Positions 1-14,100 are shown, counted from the first letter of the stretch. The stretch is DNA of 64,000 nt from Meconema thalassinum (GCA_946902985.2 OX336388.2:288650526-288714525); one strand, 5' to 3'. The notes: a model not told the origin generated them from the letters alone. Program-made: numbers and translations.

Positions 1-2423
1 GTAGTGTCTAAGCAAGATGGAAGTCTGAGACTATGTTTAGACGCGCGAAATTTGAATTCAAGATTACTGCCAGAGTATGACAGACCACCTATCATTAGGG
101 AACTGTTAAGGAAATTCCAAGGCAAGGTCTGGTTCTCTAATATTGATCTCACTTCGTCCTACCATCACATTAGGCTTAGTGAAGATTCTAAGAAGTTTAC
201 AGGATTTATGTTTGACCAGCAGACATACGTATTCCGCCGTCTACCATTTGGAGTCAAAACATCTGGATCCGTTTTGATCAGAGCACTGGAACAAAATTTG
301 AGTCCTGAAGTAAAAGAGATAGCAATTCGTTATATTGATGATATCTTAATTGCATCTGAGACTAAGGAGGAACATTTGTTACATCTTCAAATGTTATTCG
401 CAGATTTGAGAAAAGCTAACTTCAAAGTAAACCTTCGAAAATGTCAGTTCTTTCGAAAGGAAATAAAATTTTTGGGTCACATTTTGGATGGAGAAGGATA
501 CCGTCCCAATGAGACGAAGATACAAGCAATTGCAAATTTCCCTAGACCTACTAGAGTGAAGAATGTCCGCAGTTTTCTCGGGACATGCCAATTCTTTGCA
601 GGGCATTGTCCGAACTTCACCAAGACAGTTGCGCCATTGCAGGAATTGTTAAATAAAGGAAATAAATGGAAATGGGATAAAGATTGTGAACAATCTTTTC
701 AAGATGCCAAGAGTTTATTGGTAAACAGTGTGAAATTGGAGTATCCTGACTTTACCAAGAATTTAATCATAGAATCTGATGCATCCACCGTAGGGATTGG
801 AGCTATTCTACTTCAAGAAGATGAAGACCACAAGAGACATTACCTGGCGTTCATTAGCAGGAAACTTCGTCCATCAGAGGGAAATTATTACACCACGGAG
901 TTAGAAGCACTTGCTGTAATATTTGCATTGGAGTCGTGGAAGAAAATGTTAATTGGACATTCAGTCATTGTGAGGACTGATCACCACGCATTGGAGTTCA
1001 TTTTGAGAACAAACTTTGCCAGCGATAGAATAACTAGATGGTCACTTTTTATTCAGCAATTCAACCTAGTTATTGAACACACTCCTGGAAAGTTGAATGT
1101 GGGAGCTGATTTGTTGAGTAGAGCAGTGGAGTCTACATCTAAGGTTTTTCAAGTTAACCTGACTCAGGAGGATGAAGATACCTTGAGAAGGTTAAGGTTA
1201 TTGCATTTATCCCAGAGGAGAGACCGACGTCTTAGGAACATTTTTCGTTTTCTACAGGGAAACATGGATCAAAATGATGATGATTTTGTGGAAACTGAAA
1301 GAATTTCAAGAGATTTTATGATGTTAGATGGTTTAATCTACAAGTTTGCAGATCCCGACCATACGAAGCTGAGAGTAGTGATACCTCCACGATTGCAAAA
1401 ACCCATTATTTGGATGGCACATAGAATCGCAGGTCATGCTGGAGTAGATAAGACAGTCAACATGATTCAAGAGAAATTTTCGTGGGAGCGAATGCGACAA
1501 ACTGTCAGAAACACTATTCGAGAATGCGACTTATGCCAAAGGAGTAAACATAATTCTAGATTATTGAGAGAATTACCAAGGCCTATTATTCCTTCTAAGC
1601 CTTGCGAAATCTTCGCGACTGATTTATATGGTCCTCTCCCAAAGTCTAAAAGAGGTAACCGATATATTTTGGTGACTATGGATGTTTTCAGTAAATACAC
1701 AATGTTACATCCAATTCAGAAGGCAAACGCAAAGTATTGTGCGAAGAGAATTAGAGACAGCGTGATTCCGGGAGCAGGCAACCCGGAATTCCTTTTATCA
1801 GATCGTGGACCTCAATTTACATCATTGGAATTTCGAACCATCATGAATAATCTTGGGATTAGACAATTGTTTTGTTCTATTAGACATCCAGAGAGCAATC
1901 CAGCGGAACGCGTGATGGCTGAGATAGCAAAATTTTGCCGCCTCTATTGTCCAAATGAGCATTGGAAATGGATGGATGTTCTTTCTTTAGCATCCGAATC
2001 CATCAACTCTACGATTCATGAGAGTACTGGACAGATTCCTATGTTGCTTCATCATGGAATTAAACCAACATGATTATGGGATCGAATTATCTCTATTCCA
2101 CCTGAGATTGAACCAAGTCGTCAGATGAGGGAAACTCTAGCTTTAGACAAGTTAAGGAGTCAAGCTGAGAAGAGAGAGCGCAGAGTGAGAGGAAAGCGTT
2201 TTCGCAGACCCTTGCGCGTAGGAACTCTTGTTTTAGTGAAAAGACCTACACCCTCTGACGTGCAAAATCGAGTGTACTCGAAATTTGCAAGCCTTTACGC
2301 TGGACCCTATCGTATTGTGGAAGTAAACAATAATGGAAGCTATGAAGTAGCTAACGAACTGGTAACATCGTGGGAACTTATAATGCATCGAATTTGAAGA
2401 TCTATTATTCAAGAACCAGATGA
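1..2423 (+). pseudogene. pol: Ty3/gypsy retrotransposon pol, 3' part (RT-RNase H-integrase), broken
   Basis: The window edge cuts into the reverse transcriptase, so no start is visible. Order of domains: RT (YIDD catalytic box at residues 110-113 counted from base 4; LPFG box just upstream), RNase H (about residues 255-370, with ESDAS, TELEAL and TDHHALE boxes), H2C2 integrase zinc finger (about 1420-1540), then the integrase core with Asp in FATDLYG, Asp in SDRGPQF and Glu in NPAERV. RT-RH-IN order is the Ty3/gypsy (Metaviridae-like) order. The frame is interrupted by a TGA at 2071-2073; the same frame stays open after it to about 2397. A second lesion, a frameshift near 2365-2372, precedes a gypsy-like C-terminus (YNASNLK) that ends in the TGA at 2421-2423. 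No env-like frame follows. Seen: motifs and breaks. Known: they belong to gypsy Pol. Inferred: a fairly recent but inactive copy. Confidence 0.93.
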
Positions 2424-5400
2424 TTTAATGTGTAGATAGAAAAAATAAAATTTTTTCAATTTTTATTTTTTGCTAGGTGTGGGGTGGATGTGCCCAAATC
2501 TAGGAATGGGTATTCCGAGTTTCAGACACCTAGATATCAAGGGAAAGGCTGTAGCCGCTTTTGAAAGTTCAGATATTTGAATATCGCGCTACATTGCTTC
2601 GAGAAGCATTTAGAAGAATTTTACCGATAGTTGGATGTCAAGTGACGTAGCGAGTAATAGCAGAGGTGGAGGCTATTTATTGATTAAATAGTTAACTATG
2701 GAGTAGAGACTTGAGACTGGGATCAGATTACTGGCACGGCCAAATGAAAGAGAACGCAATTAGTATCAAGTAAATCGGACCAGGGATTCAAGAGATATGA
2801 GGATTTCTAGATATCAGGCGATGACGCGTGACCCTGACCGTTTTGAATAAAAGCCAGCTGGAGCAGGCATGGTCAGCTCATTCTAACACAAGCACTTGGC
2901 AAGCAAGTTGCGTCTACGCTGAGCCAAGGCACATGGTTGCCGTATCTACGCAGAAGTTCTTTTCAAATCGTGATAGTCACGAGAAGTGCTGCGCAAACGA
3001 GTTGGAACTTAGTAAGTTTCTGGTGAGGAGAATCACTGAGGTGATTGATTTTCTACAGACATTGGTGGAAATATTTATATTTCTAAAAGGACATATGCTA
3101 GACTTTGTCTAGAAAATAGTATTTTGTCACAGTCCAGTAGTAACTTAATACCTGGATGTTTAAATCCATTTCAAGTCAGTTTTCATTTTTGTAACTAGTT
3201 AACCACTTCGATCTGTCAGTACATTGAAGACTAGTCTATAACGGTGGCGTTCATTAGTCTACGCAAGGGAAACTGCAGGTTGCTTAGTGCATGGCAGATG
3301 GTGATATTAATAAACCATGCCCAGGGAACGATCTTCAGAACAGCCGTTAATTGCTTAGACTGTCAATGTTTTTCTTGTACTGATGAGATTACAGTGAGTT
3401 ATGTTACAACTGACATATCTAAGAAGAGATCACTTAGATCTGACCCTATTTCAACAAACTGTTATGGCTTTGATAGAAGCTCATATTAAAATGGAACCAC
3501 AGTTTATTCAAACGTCGAAAGATACTACCACTATGTCTGACTAGATGAATTGTGGGTCTACAATGGCGGCCGATACAAGGATTATACGTGCTTGTCCGAT
3601 AGGGCATGTCTATGGATAAATCTGGTATAGACCAGGTTTACTACACTTCAAGACCATCAAGAAATGTAAGCCACATTTGAATTATATTATGCTTAGCTAA
3701 TTGGAACAAACTATTTTTTCTGCAGATGACCAACACATTTTTTTCGCCGTATTTAAAGCTTGCAATGATTTACGCAAGACTTGTTAGAGTTATTCTGAGC
3801 TTTTTCAGCACTCAGAACAGTTTAGGATCGATGACCGAGCATTTCGAGCATTTATTTGAATTTTTCATATTTTAAGGAAACCACGGAAAACCCCCGATGT
3901 AACTGTAAAAGTTAAATTTATTTTTGTTGAGGAATGGATATTTTTTCCATATTCGAAGGTTCGAACATGTGGATTCTCACATAATGAGATGATAATTAAA
4001 CACATTTAAAATAATAATAATAATAATAATCCACTAATAATAATAATAATAATTTTCATAATTTTTCTAAATAATTCTTGGATATTATATTTTATAATAA
4101 TCATATGTATTGAGAAAGAGCCTATGAAGTAGTTTAATCATTTCTAGTTTGGAACAGGAGATTTTCCGAAGGAGAGTGGTTAGCGCAAGCCCGCATTCAA
4201 CCAACATGTCAGTTCCGGTTGAACAGTTGATATTTGCATTGAGCAAAGTATATTTTTCAGATAACACGGAGAGGCATGAAACGGGAAGCAATTGATATTT
4301 GTATCAAATAGGATATTTTAGTATTATATAAAATCATGACGTAAATACACTCGAAAGTGAAATAAAGATTTTCATAAGTATGGTAAATTCACGGGTTGAA
4401 CTGAATGGTAAAATAAAATAAACTTGTAAGTTTATTAATCTTCCAGTGTTGATAACAAGCAGAGGCTTGATTTATTGTATAAATTTTGGGAAGAAAATGT
4501 ATGTGTGTGGAGTAGTTGAAATGCCATTCCCAGGTGCGCATGTTAAGTCGCAGGAATGAAGGTTTTTTCGAGCATCAATCAAATAGCAGGTTCGATGGCT
4601 CAGGTTTATAGTAGGAGTATTGGAGCCACACATTTCGTCGTATGAATAACCCGAAGGTTATTTCTTTAAAACCATCAGTTCTTATTTCAACCTTGTTTAC
4701 GAATTCCATTTAGACTTTGATTTTGCTAGAACCCGGATTTATCATGATAGTAGTTTATTCTTCTTCAGAGGAAGACCTTTGCCGTTGTTGTTATTGTAAT
4801 ATTGTGTTCTTACACAAATAATAGAATGGGCCACTGCCAATTAAAAATAATTCTTTAACCACGAATAATTTGAAGGATATTTTCAATCCTAGTGCCATGA
4901 ACTAAATGAATTCATTATTAAAACTACAATTCGTATTTCCGCATTCTGTCGAAGAATTGCAAGTTGTGAAAGTTACTAGAAATGGCCATAAATATAGATA
5001 TTTTTTATAATAATGTTTCCAAGTGGATAATCTAGTAGTTGAATGGTTCAACCATTTACTGATCAAGTTGATGATTCAGAAATCATATATTTTGTTTGGA
5101 ACTTTAAGTTCATAATCGAGTTACTTCTCGAATGTTTAATGTCAGAAGAACAATTAATTGTTGTTGTGCTTCGCACAGTTCTTCGATGCTATGCTCAAGG
5201 TCAAATACTTTTCAGATGTTATTAATATGTGTTAATAATTTGTATTGCTTCGATGATAATAATATTTTCGACGATATATTTTTGAAACTGGAAAAACAAG
5301 TGAAAATTTAAGAATTCTATAAACATTTATTCTACGAGTGTTAATATCATGTAAATAGTCAAACAGTGATCTACGTTATTTCCAGTATGGACAATTAATT

Positions 5401-5821
5401 TTGAACTGGAATTAAATATTAATAATTTTGGAACACAGTCCACAGGACTATTAATCGGACTTGTGTTTCCAAAAAGATTGTCAAATGTGTTTGGAAGATT
5501 TCTGTATATTGTGTGTAAATAAGGGTGTGGATCGCCACACGTGGATGATGCTGCTTTGAGCATTTTTGCAGTCAGATTTTAACTTTAAAATAAACTGAGA
5601 TAATTTTACCAGATGTGTTTCTCCCAATTAAATCTCCTTCTATCCTTATTGTTGCATTGAGCCAAAACAGCAAAGCATTTTTTTAATTTGATGTCGTTTT
5701 TGCGATTTGCTTTAACCCATCTGGCGCCCCGGGATATTTTGATTCTCGTGCTGACTGATTATTGGTAAAATGCATATGTGGTCGTGCGGACTCCGGTCTA
5801 AAGGGGCACAGTATATTCTTA
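2424..5821. other. Non-coding stretch after gypsy pol; probable 3' LTR somewhere in its first kilobase
   Basis: No convincing gene. The first kilobase should hold the 3' LTR of the gypsy element: a G-rich run at about 2477-2487 followed by TGTGCCC near 2488 could be polypurine tract plus LTR start, and AATAAA lies at 2846-2851. Without the 5' LTR in the window the ends cannot be confirmed. An (AAT)n microsatellite sits near 4011-4052. The rest is AT-rich unique-looking sequence with only short open frames. Confidence 0.4.
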
Positions 5822-6600
5822 CATTTTAGATTAATTTGGAGTAACTTATATACGTCAGTTCTACCAACATGATTATAAGCCTGCTGATAGTACCAATTTT
5901 TAAATACATGTAACTTCTATACTATCTGTTGGATTTCAACCAAATTTCGTATGTGCTATGTGTACCATAACAGATATTACTATTAGTATTGTTAAGAGCA
6001 ATCAGGGCTGCCAACTGTTAATAAATGCTGTCTATATTTTTTTTACCCTAATATCAATATATCAGAAAGTATGCAAGCCAACAACTCTATACTTTGCACA
6101 CGTATAGCACCTGACATTCTAGATTAATTTGGTGTAATTAATACAAGACAGTGCTGCCAACATGATTCTATGCCTGCTGATGTGTCCAATTTTAAAATAC
6201 ATGTAACTTCTATACTAACAAATGTATTTCATCCAAAATTGGTACAAAAAGATATCATAATATTTCAGATTATTTCTGACCAGCACACGCATGACATTGT
6301 TGCCAACATGCTTTTACGCGTGCTGATAGATCCAATGTCTAACTGCATGTAACGTCCATTGGACTTCAACCAAATTTTGTATTCTGTACCTTAAGAGATG
6401 GAACTAAGAATATATTCAATCACAAGGGCTGCCAACTGTAGTGCTCTATTAAGCTACATTATACCAGGTATATTTTGAACTAATTAGATATTTCGATATT
6501 ACCAATTTAATTTCGTCATTATTCTAGATAGGTTCATATTCTGTAGAATAATCATTGGGATGAAAAGTAGGCTGTATAGTTCTTCACGGAACTTCTTGTT
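5822..6600 (-). repeat. HINE-like element, 3'-truncated copy (minus)
   Basis: Read on the minus strand it starts with the family's 5' hairpin (AGTTCCGTGAAGAACT, rc at 6578-6593) followed by AGCCTACTTTTC, then the roughly 290-bp modules that carry the recurring GGCAGCCCT and CAACATGATT words. It matches 34482-35915, 37113-38175 and 58690-59490 by eye. The 3' microsatellite and terminal hairpin are missing, so it is truncated near 5822. Confidence 0.7.
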
Positions 6601-7203
6601 GAATATTACATAGATAAACTTGTAGCAGTGCCCTTTATCTCCGTACAAAATTTCAGGGTGATATCTGTAATAGTTTCGGAGATAAAGAATGCCAGTGAAA
6701 TATTTTGCACAGCCGCCATTTTGAGGTGATGTAAACAATTGGACTAAATTAGACGTCGGTTCATTACAATGTGTATAAACACTGCTGTACCAAGTTTTAT
6801 TACGGTTGGATGGTTAAATAGCGAGGAAAGCCTATTTAAAAGTCTCAACTTCGCTTGGCCACCATGACGGTTTTGTAGTTACCAAGTTTTTGAACGTCTC
6901 ATAGGTGAACTTCGAGTAGGTCCTATTATCATCGTAAACAATTCCAGGGTGATATCGGTAATAGTTTCGGAGATACTGAATGCTGGTGAAATATTTCGCA
7001 CTACCGCCATGTTGTATTGGTGTGACACAATAAACTTTGATGGATACGGTCGGGGTCGGCCAAAATGGTGCTATGGTCTTACCGAGTTTCATTGAAATCG
7101 CTCTAGCCGTTTAGAAGTTATAAGGGGACACACACACCACACACACACTCGGACAATAGGCGATCTCATGAGCGTATTTTTTCATGAAATGAAAATAGGC
7201 TAA
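6601..7203 (+). repeat. HINE-like element, second subfamily, 3' part (plus)
   Basis: It abuts the previous copy at the shared 5' hairpin. It contains two copies of a roughly 300-bp module (starting near 6601 and 6893, each with a TTTCGGAGATA word and a CCGCCAT word), then the conserved CCGTTTAGAAGTTATAAGGG stretch, an (AC)n run at about 7129-7150, GATCTCATGAG, and a terminal hairpin that ends in AATAGGCTA at about 7202. This is the same end layout as 62900-63215. Confidence 0.7.
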
Positions 7204-7361
7204 AATTAAACTTATAAATATTAAAATTATAAAACAATTATAATCTTAATTTTAAGAACATTAAAATGTTAAGAAAAACAAAAATTATCATTAATAATTA
7301 AAATTAAATTAAAATAAATACAAATAAATCATCAATAATATTCTGCCCTAAAAAGGGTGTC

Positions 7362-7643
7362 CTAATTCAGGCTGTTCCAGTCGAGCTGCTCGCCAGTGAG
7401 CAGTAGAGTACTCGCCGCATTGCGTGAGTAAACCGGCAACATGCAATACAACTCTGGTGTGGGGGCTGCCGTCACTGCGTGGTGAATACATGAAGACCGA
7501 CAGGAAGTGCAAGGACATGTGTTATGACCTTCGCCCAGTGACGTATTGGCCATCACCCCCAGTCCCAGTTCTCCGAGCATCACCGCTGAGTACGCATACT
7601 CAAACTCGTGGATTTGGAACAGCCTGTCATGGTTAATGAACAT
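7362..7643 (-). other. Unassigned 93-codon open stretch
   Basis: An open stretch of 93 codons on the minus strand that is Cys-rich in the middle (CPCTSCRSSC). I recognise no family. It has no neighbours that would explain it, and both strands are open over much of the same span, which suggests chance in a locally GC-rich patch. Listed only because it is the largest open stretch between 7.2 and 7.9 kb. Confidence 0.15.
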
Positions 7644-7954
7644 TATTGTGCTGACCAGGCATTCACAATTTGAACCTTAACAAAATCAACGTTCTTAGTT
7701 TAAAGGCCAGCTTCATTATGTGACCACGCTTGCAAATTACCGTAACTAGCACCGTTGGGATATTAGAACTTGTGTGATGACTGAAACGGAGGGTTCTTAG
7801 CTTCCTGAGGACAATGTTGATCATCTGTAACGATCGAGGAACAGAGATCGTGGATTAAGGGACCATCGCACCGTGCAGTGGTCCATTGGTAGGTCAGTGG
7901 GCGGTAGAGCCACAGAACTATCACAAACCATAAGTGATTACACGTCACTCTAAT

Positions 7955-8450
7955 GAGATGGCTTCGGTGGCGTACTTGGTAGCATGCTGAGTTTCTATGC
8001 CCAAGATCGCGGGTTCAAACTCGGCCGAAGTCGTCGGAATGCCCCCCTTCATAGGGGAAGTAAAGCCGGCGGGCCCATGCCGTAGATTTATGGCATGTAA
8101 AAGATCCTTCTATTAACTAAACTTGTGTGAAGCAAAATTTGTAGATTGGGTTGGATTAATACTCTTAAGTGCCAACGTTCGTCACCGGGCGCTGGTTGCG
8201 ATGGCATCTAGTAGTAGCCAAGTCACAGCTAGGTGTCGTGGACGGTATCATTTGGTAGCGAAAGTAGGAACTAATTGAAATTATCGTCTGCAGTCCTTAC
8301 TTGAATTAAAAAAAAAACAGATAACACGCACTAATACAGCCATCACAATTAACACCGGTTATCAGACAGATTCTACACACACCCAAAGTACACGGGGCTA
8401 CATTGTCGCTTGTCGTAGCCCCTAAACTAAGGAACCAACCAGTGTACACA
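7955..8450 (+). repeat. SINE C (tRNA-derived head), copy 1
   Basis: The head at about 7958-8035 is tRNA-like, with an A-box-like stretch around GGCGTACTTGGTAGCATG and a B box GGGTTCAAACTC. The body is followed to 8450 by sequence found in inverted orientation at 53099-53515, including CATCTAGTAGTAGCCAAG and the TAGCCCCTAAACT stretch. Two dispersed copies plus a pol III-type head support a SINE; the exact ends are not fixed. Confidence 0.65.
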
Positions 8451-10640
8451 ATAATACCAATGTCTTAACTTAACTGATAAAAGATTGCCTTCGTTCAGAC
8501 CAACCACTTGAAAATGTTTTGAGTAACGTTCCTCTAAATTATGAAGGATATAGTTTTACATCCAATTTCGCAAATCCAATGGTTTATTTTAGGGCATATA
8601 GCCTACTTTCAATTTTTAATGGCATAGTTTTGTTTTATAGGAATTTTACTCCATATATTTCTCACCAAAATTAATTTAACTGAATTATGTCATGATTTCT
8701 TCATATTATTTGATCCGCTCGTAATAAGAGAGAGGGCTTATCTTCCCGACGGCAGATGCTGAGGGTGCGCGTTGGCATAGCAACGTGACTGAAGACGCTC
8801 GGAGCAGGCTTAACTCCATTCTCTTTAAAGTGTCAAAGCAAGTAATCTTAATCCCCACAACGCACGGGCCAACGCTGCAAAGATCACACTAGCACCTCAC
8901 CACGCCTCTTCTATTTTTAGTAACTTATTTACTTCAAGTCCTGGGTCACTCAACAGTTGCAGAAAGTCTATGGGTATACCATTCACAATTATTTATAGTC
9001 CGTGTTATTAAATGCTTTTTTGTATCTTGTGTCCAGTGACGTAGTACACTGATATCAAGACCATAGGAATATGATCACAACTTACAAGAACACGTGACCT
9101 AGAGTCACACTGAATCGACTGTTTTCATGGCGTGAGGGGAGTGGAGGAGAGAGGTGGGGCATCGGAGGGAGAAATTCAAAGCTGTATTTCCTGTACGTAT
9201 TCTTCCTCTAGAGCACCGGTTGTTGCTGTTCTGTGATACGCTCCTACCACAAGCTTGTCAGTGCCCTCCATTAACTCCACTTATAGTTAACAAGGAAGAA
9301 TGTTTGGTCGGTCACGTGCTATAGGCGTACAGTATGAATCAGAAATTTCTTACAATTGAACTTGCATTTCTTTGTCATTACTCTGATAAGCCTCTGGTAG
9401 TACATAAGAAAATATCGCTGAGTTCTATTTTACGTTCAAAGCCACCGAGTTTTTTTTGGTGTAATTGAATGTGATTGCGTAATGGATATATGTGTCAAAC
9501 AACCCATCATATAGTTACAGAAATGCCGAGTAGATGGCAGGCACTCTTGGGAACCTAAATCTTATTCTATGGAGGTTTACTAGCTGCGATCTGTAGTGAA
9601 TGGAACAGTTTTATAGCATTTATCATGGGTAATAACAGGCCATTATCTGTAAAACTATCGAAGGGAAAGAAGTGTGCAGAAAATAGGAATCTGCGGCACA
9701 AAGGTAAGGCACAACGCCTAGCGAAATGCTGAAAACTGAAAAACATGAAGCCAGCAGTAAAATTCTAGTTAGTTGTGATCAGGTACTTATCAGCAAAACC
9801 TTGAGTGATTCCGAAGAGTGGATGACATGTCAGGACGAAGACAACAGTCTATTACAAATCTGGGGAAGTTTGCTATGCTACCTCATAAGAAGAAATGCCT
9901 TCTGGCAATGCTAGATTTCCTGAATACAAAGTATCATGGTTTTAAGAGGTTCTGTGCCAGTAAGAAAAACATTCTTCACATAAATCACATCCGTTATAAT
10001 GACACTTGTCGGAGTTTGATAACTTAGGCACCAGTGACAATAATAATATTGAATATGCTGGCAGAGATCTTAATTGGATTAAATAGTTTCTGAAATTATT
10101 TAGCCTTTTATATTTTCCCAAAAAATTCCGTTTTGGCATGATTCTTTGTCCAGACATCAATTTATTTTTAAACACCCTGTAAAATTAATTGAGTTAGAAA
10201 GAACTTACACTTTAGAAATTAAATAAATGCATTCACAAAGTCAATTTAAGCCATTCATTAAGCACATAACGAGGCTTTAATGTTAGTTTCGGAGCACTAG
10301 CGAGATAGCTTCTAGAAGCTATAGATGTCTGCAAAGAGGTTAGGAGTATCGTTCGCTGCCAACAGAAGATATATTCACCTCGTGGCGTAGTGACTAGTAT
10401 TCTCAGGCTCTGTCAAGGAATTCAATTCTGGTTTGAAGGCTGGACCAGGGTACACCCAGCCTTGTAAGGAACAAGTGATAAGGGGTTGGTTCGATTCCGT
10501 CCTCAGCCATCTTACAACTTCTTCTCTACATTAAGGCTACGGCCTCCTACAGCCTAAATCGTCATTACGAAAACACAGGTTATCAGACACGGGCTACATG
10601 ACCGTGACGTGCGGTATCAACAATAAGAAGAGTAAAGAAT
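8451..10640. other. Non-coding interval without recognised features
   Basis: No gene recognised. Frames of 60-80 codons at 9726-10175 overlap on both strands and look random. At about 10380-10505 a stretch with GTGGCGTAGTGACTAGTA and, 100 bases later, GGTTCGATTCC could be a badly decayed SINE head, but the spacing is wrong for a normal A/B box pair. Confidence 0.35.
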
Positions 10641-10647
10641 TTCCATA

Positions 10648-10954
10648 CGTCCCCCAGGGGCTCACAACTTGTGGGTTGGCGACCACGGGACCCCATCTGA
10701 GTCCGCATTGCTTCCACTTAGTCAACTCTTGTTCTTTTCCGACCCCGACGGTATTAAGCTATCTAAGTCCTAGGGAGTCTTTTACTTTCCCGACTTAATT
10801 GGCCCTTGTCTTATCTTTCCTGATCCCTCATTCTTCGAGGGGTCAGACCTATTCTGTTCTCTTAATGTTATCTCATGATTTGCTCAAGGCCCTTAAGAGG
10901 ACAGGGTGTATGTAACACCACCATTTCTTGTGCACCCTGGATAGTGCTACACCC
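10648..10954 (+). repeat. Repeat A, copy 1, 5' segment
   Basis: Matches the uninterrupted copy at 48243-48813 from the CCCCCAGGGGCTCAC start through GTGCTACACCC. The copy is cut here by the Tx1-like LINE and resumes at 15917. Repeat A is a roughly 700-bp interspersed repeat that ends, in its complete form, in a GATAACCTAGATGTTAGG motif and an (ATC)n-like tail. I see no pol III boxes and cannot classify it. Confidence 0.75.
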
Positions 10955-11101
10955 TTTTTTTTTATTTTTTTTATTTTTTTTTAAGGAAACTTGTTTATTG
11001 TCTTGATATATCTAAGGTACACAGGTGATTGTGAGGTGGTAGATGAATAACAATCGTGGATATGGATGAGTTTATCACAGTTATACTAGTCTACATAATG
11101 T

Positions 11102-14100
11102 TCAATGTTCAATCACTATCACAAAACACATGATGCGGGTGAGCTGCTGGGCATAGTCACCCAGCCGGCGAGTTCTTGTAGTACAGCGAAGGCTCGTGAG
11201 GACACACTCACTTACCTCGGACAGCATTTCGAGTTCTGTATATGGCCCCGTAGTTTTCAGCACACAGTGCACATAGCAACCGAGGAGTAACACCACCGCA
11301 CTGTTCAGTTGGGGCGGTTGAAGGCCAAATGTTGGGCGGATCACCCATTCAGGAGTGATGTAGGTAGTAGAACAGTTCAAGAAGCTATTCAGGACCCGGG
11401 TGAAGCGGTTCCAGGTCGATCGAATCGGATCACACTGCGTAAATCGGTGCAGGATTGTATCCTGATGGGAACATGAAGCGCATAAGGCTGTCTCCACCAT
11501 GTGAATGCGATGGAGTCTGTTGTTTGTTGGTCTAAGGTCATGGATTACTTTATACCAACTTTCCTTCGCTGCGCTGGGAAGAATGCGATTGGAGACATTC
11601 CTCCAGACTCGATTCCAGTTGACGATCAATGCGGATTGCATAATTCTGGGGGCAACATACTGTTGTGTCATGATAGAACGATACAGCTTTTTCGTTGAGA
11701 TAGACCTGATGACGTCTTGTGGCACGTAGCTTAATTCAACTCTCAGATACTGGACATGAGGTGCATGATGATTGATATCATAATAAGCTGGTGGGTTCAA
11801 GCAGTCATGGGGACTACACCATCTCCGTAGGAAGTTATGTGACTCATCGGTCCCGAAGCCTGTAAGCAGTTGAAGGTGTCGTTTGAGGAATAAAGTCCTA
11901 GCTTTCTTTTCAACGTCGATGAGTCCCAGACCTCCCTGGGATTTATGCAATGTTAATGTGCTGCGGGAAAGACGTAATAGAGCTCCTTGCCAAATAAACC
12001 ATCCGACGGCGGAAATAATACGTGTACCCACCATTCTTGGCATAGGAAGAATTTCACTGAGATACCATATTTTACTTAAGCTGAACATATTCAAGTACAT
12101 TGTTCGTTGGTGTAAGAGGAAGGAGCGGTACCGCACTTGTTGCAAGGCACCACGCACAGAATGTAGGGCAACGTCCAAGTTCTTTTTAATCATTTGGTGT
12201 ACACTATTCAAGAAAGATATGCCCAATATTTTGAGTTCTGAGGCGATCGTTACCCACGCCGGGAGAACCCCTTGTACTCGGTCCAATTTCCCAATCCACA
12301 TCGCCTTTGTGTTTCGTCGGTTCAGCCGCGCACCAGAATATATCCCGTACTCATCAAGGTCCGTGAACAATTGCTGCATGTCAACGGTTCGATCCACCAC
12401 AAGAGTGACATCATCCGCATATGCAAAAATACTGATCTCCGTGCCGTTGAAAGATGTATGGAGATTACAAATAAGGGGTTCCAGGGATAGAACAAAAAGA
12501 AGCATGGACATCGGACACCCTTGCCTGACTCCACGATGGATGAGGAGAGGTCGTGTGAAATACCCATTTACATTCACTTTTGAAGATCCACCATGAAGAA
12601 TTTTGCTCACGAGGGCAATAAACCGCATATCGAAGCCAATAGCTAGAAGGGTCGCAAGGATGTATTTATGGTTTACCCTATCAAAGGCATGGTCAAAATC
12701 CAGTGATAATAACAGTTTCTTCTTATTGCCGACCAGCGACTCACTAATGACATCGCGAATAGCACATGTAGTGTTGACAATGTACCTGCCTGGTACCCCA
12801 CCCGATTGGTGGCGAGATGTGGCTTCCTCCATAAAGGCCTGAAGTCTCGTTTTCATACATTTCGTGAAGATCTTGTAGTCAAAGTTTAAAAGCGTCAGTG
12901 GGCGAAAGTCCCTGAGCTGTGTTGGTTGTGTAATTTTTGGGACTAATACCACCAGGCCATCTTTCAAGGTGTCGATATTTCGTCCAAGGACGACAAGCAT
13001 CATTCACTACGGCTGTAAGTTCATCGCGAATGGTGGTCCTAAATGTCATGTAGAAAGCTCTCCCAAGGCCATCAGGACCAGGACTCTTGTTCGGCGCACT
13101 GTGGAGTATGGAGGTATATATTTCTTCGGCGGTGATGTCCTGGGTCAAGCACTCTTGTCTTCGGTGCAAAAGTCTTCCTCGTACACCATCGAAGATCGGA
13201 TGCTGGCAGTGAAGTGGGACTGGGGCGTCGTCTGTGTACAAGGACTGAAAGAAGTTCTCTACCGTTTCTGTGATTAAGGTATGACTAGTCACCATTTGTC
13301 CCTCAGGTGTCATAATGCGGTTGATGTACTTCTGACGGCCTTTGCGGCACGCCCGTATAAAATGATAAACGGAGGGTGCCTCTGATGCCAGATGTTGATG
13401 ATCTTGGGCTTGAAGTTTGAGTCCTTCCAATGCTTTGCGCTGCAGCGTGAGGAGCTGCGCTCGGATTTTCTTTATTCTGCGATATGTATTAGGGTTGGTA
13501 GGGTCTTCATTGTATAACTGTCGTAAACATTTATAGTAGAAATCTGTCGTCTGATGGATGTGGCGTCTTCTCTCGGCACTGTAGGCCTTCAATAACCTAA
13601 CAGCTCTGGGTTTCGCATACTTCAACCACCACTCAAGAGTATCTTGAAACCGGTGAATGTGGCGTTTCCAGTTATGCCATTCAGTGGCAAAGCTCTCTTT
13701 CATGCCCAAGTGTGTCAGAATAGAATCATTTAACCTCCATGATCCTCTACCACGGCGAGGTCCCAATTCTGGTTGGCGAATCTTGCACAGGTACGCACAA
13801 TGGTTTGAAAACTCCACCGAGCATACATCTGTTTCCCTCACGTGTTCTTTCAATTCCCCGCTGACATATATTGTATCCAGTCGAGAAGCACCATTATGGT
13901 AATAGTACGTGTAACCGGCTGACCCCGACGGCTTCAGTTCCCATGTGTCTTTTAAGCGTAACCCTTGTATTAACGCAGATAGCGTAGGGCAGCCCTGAAA
14001 TTGTCCACTTTGGTCTTTGGGTGATAGCACTGCGTTAAAATCCCCACCGAGGATTATATTGCGGGTATGATTATGGAGAAGTGGGAGAATATCTGTGGTA

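Noticed and set aside
2424..3500. An env gene downstream of gypsy pol
   Set aside because: Only frames under 100 codons without signal peptide, furin-like site or membrane anchor.
11883..12596. 237-codon plus-strand frame
   Set aside because: Antisense shadow of the Tx1-like RT, which has the full set of RT motifs on the minus strand.
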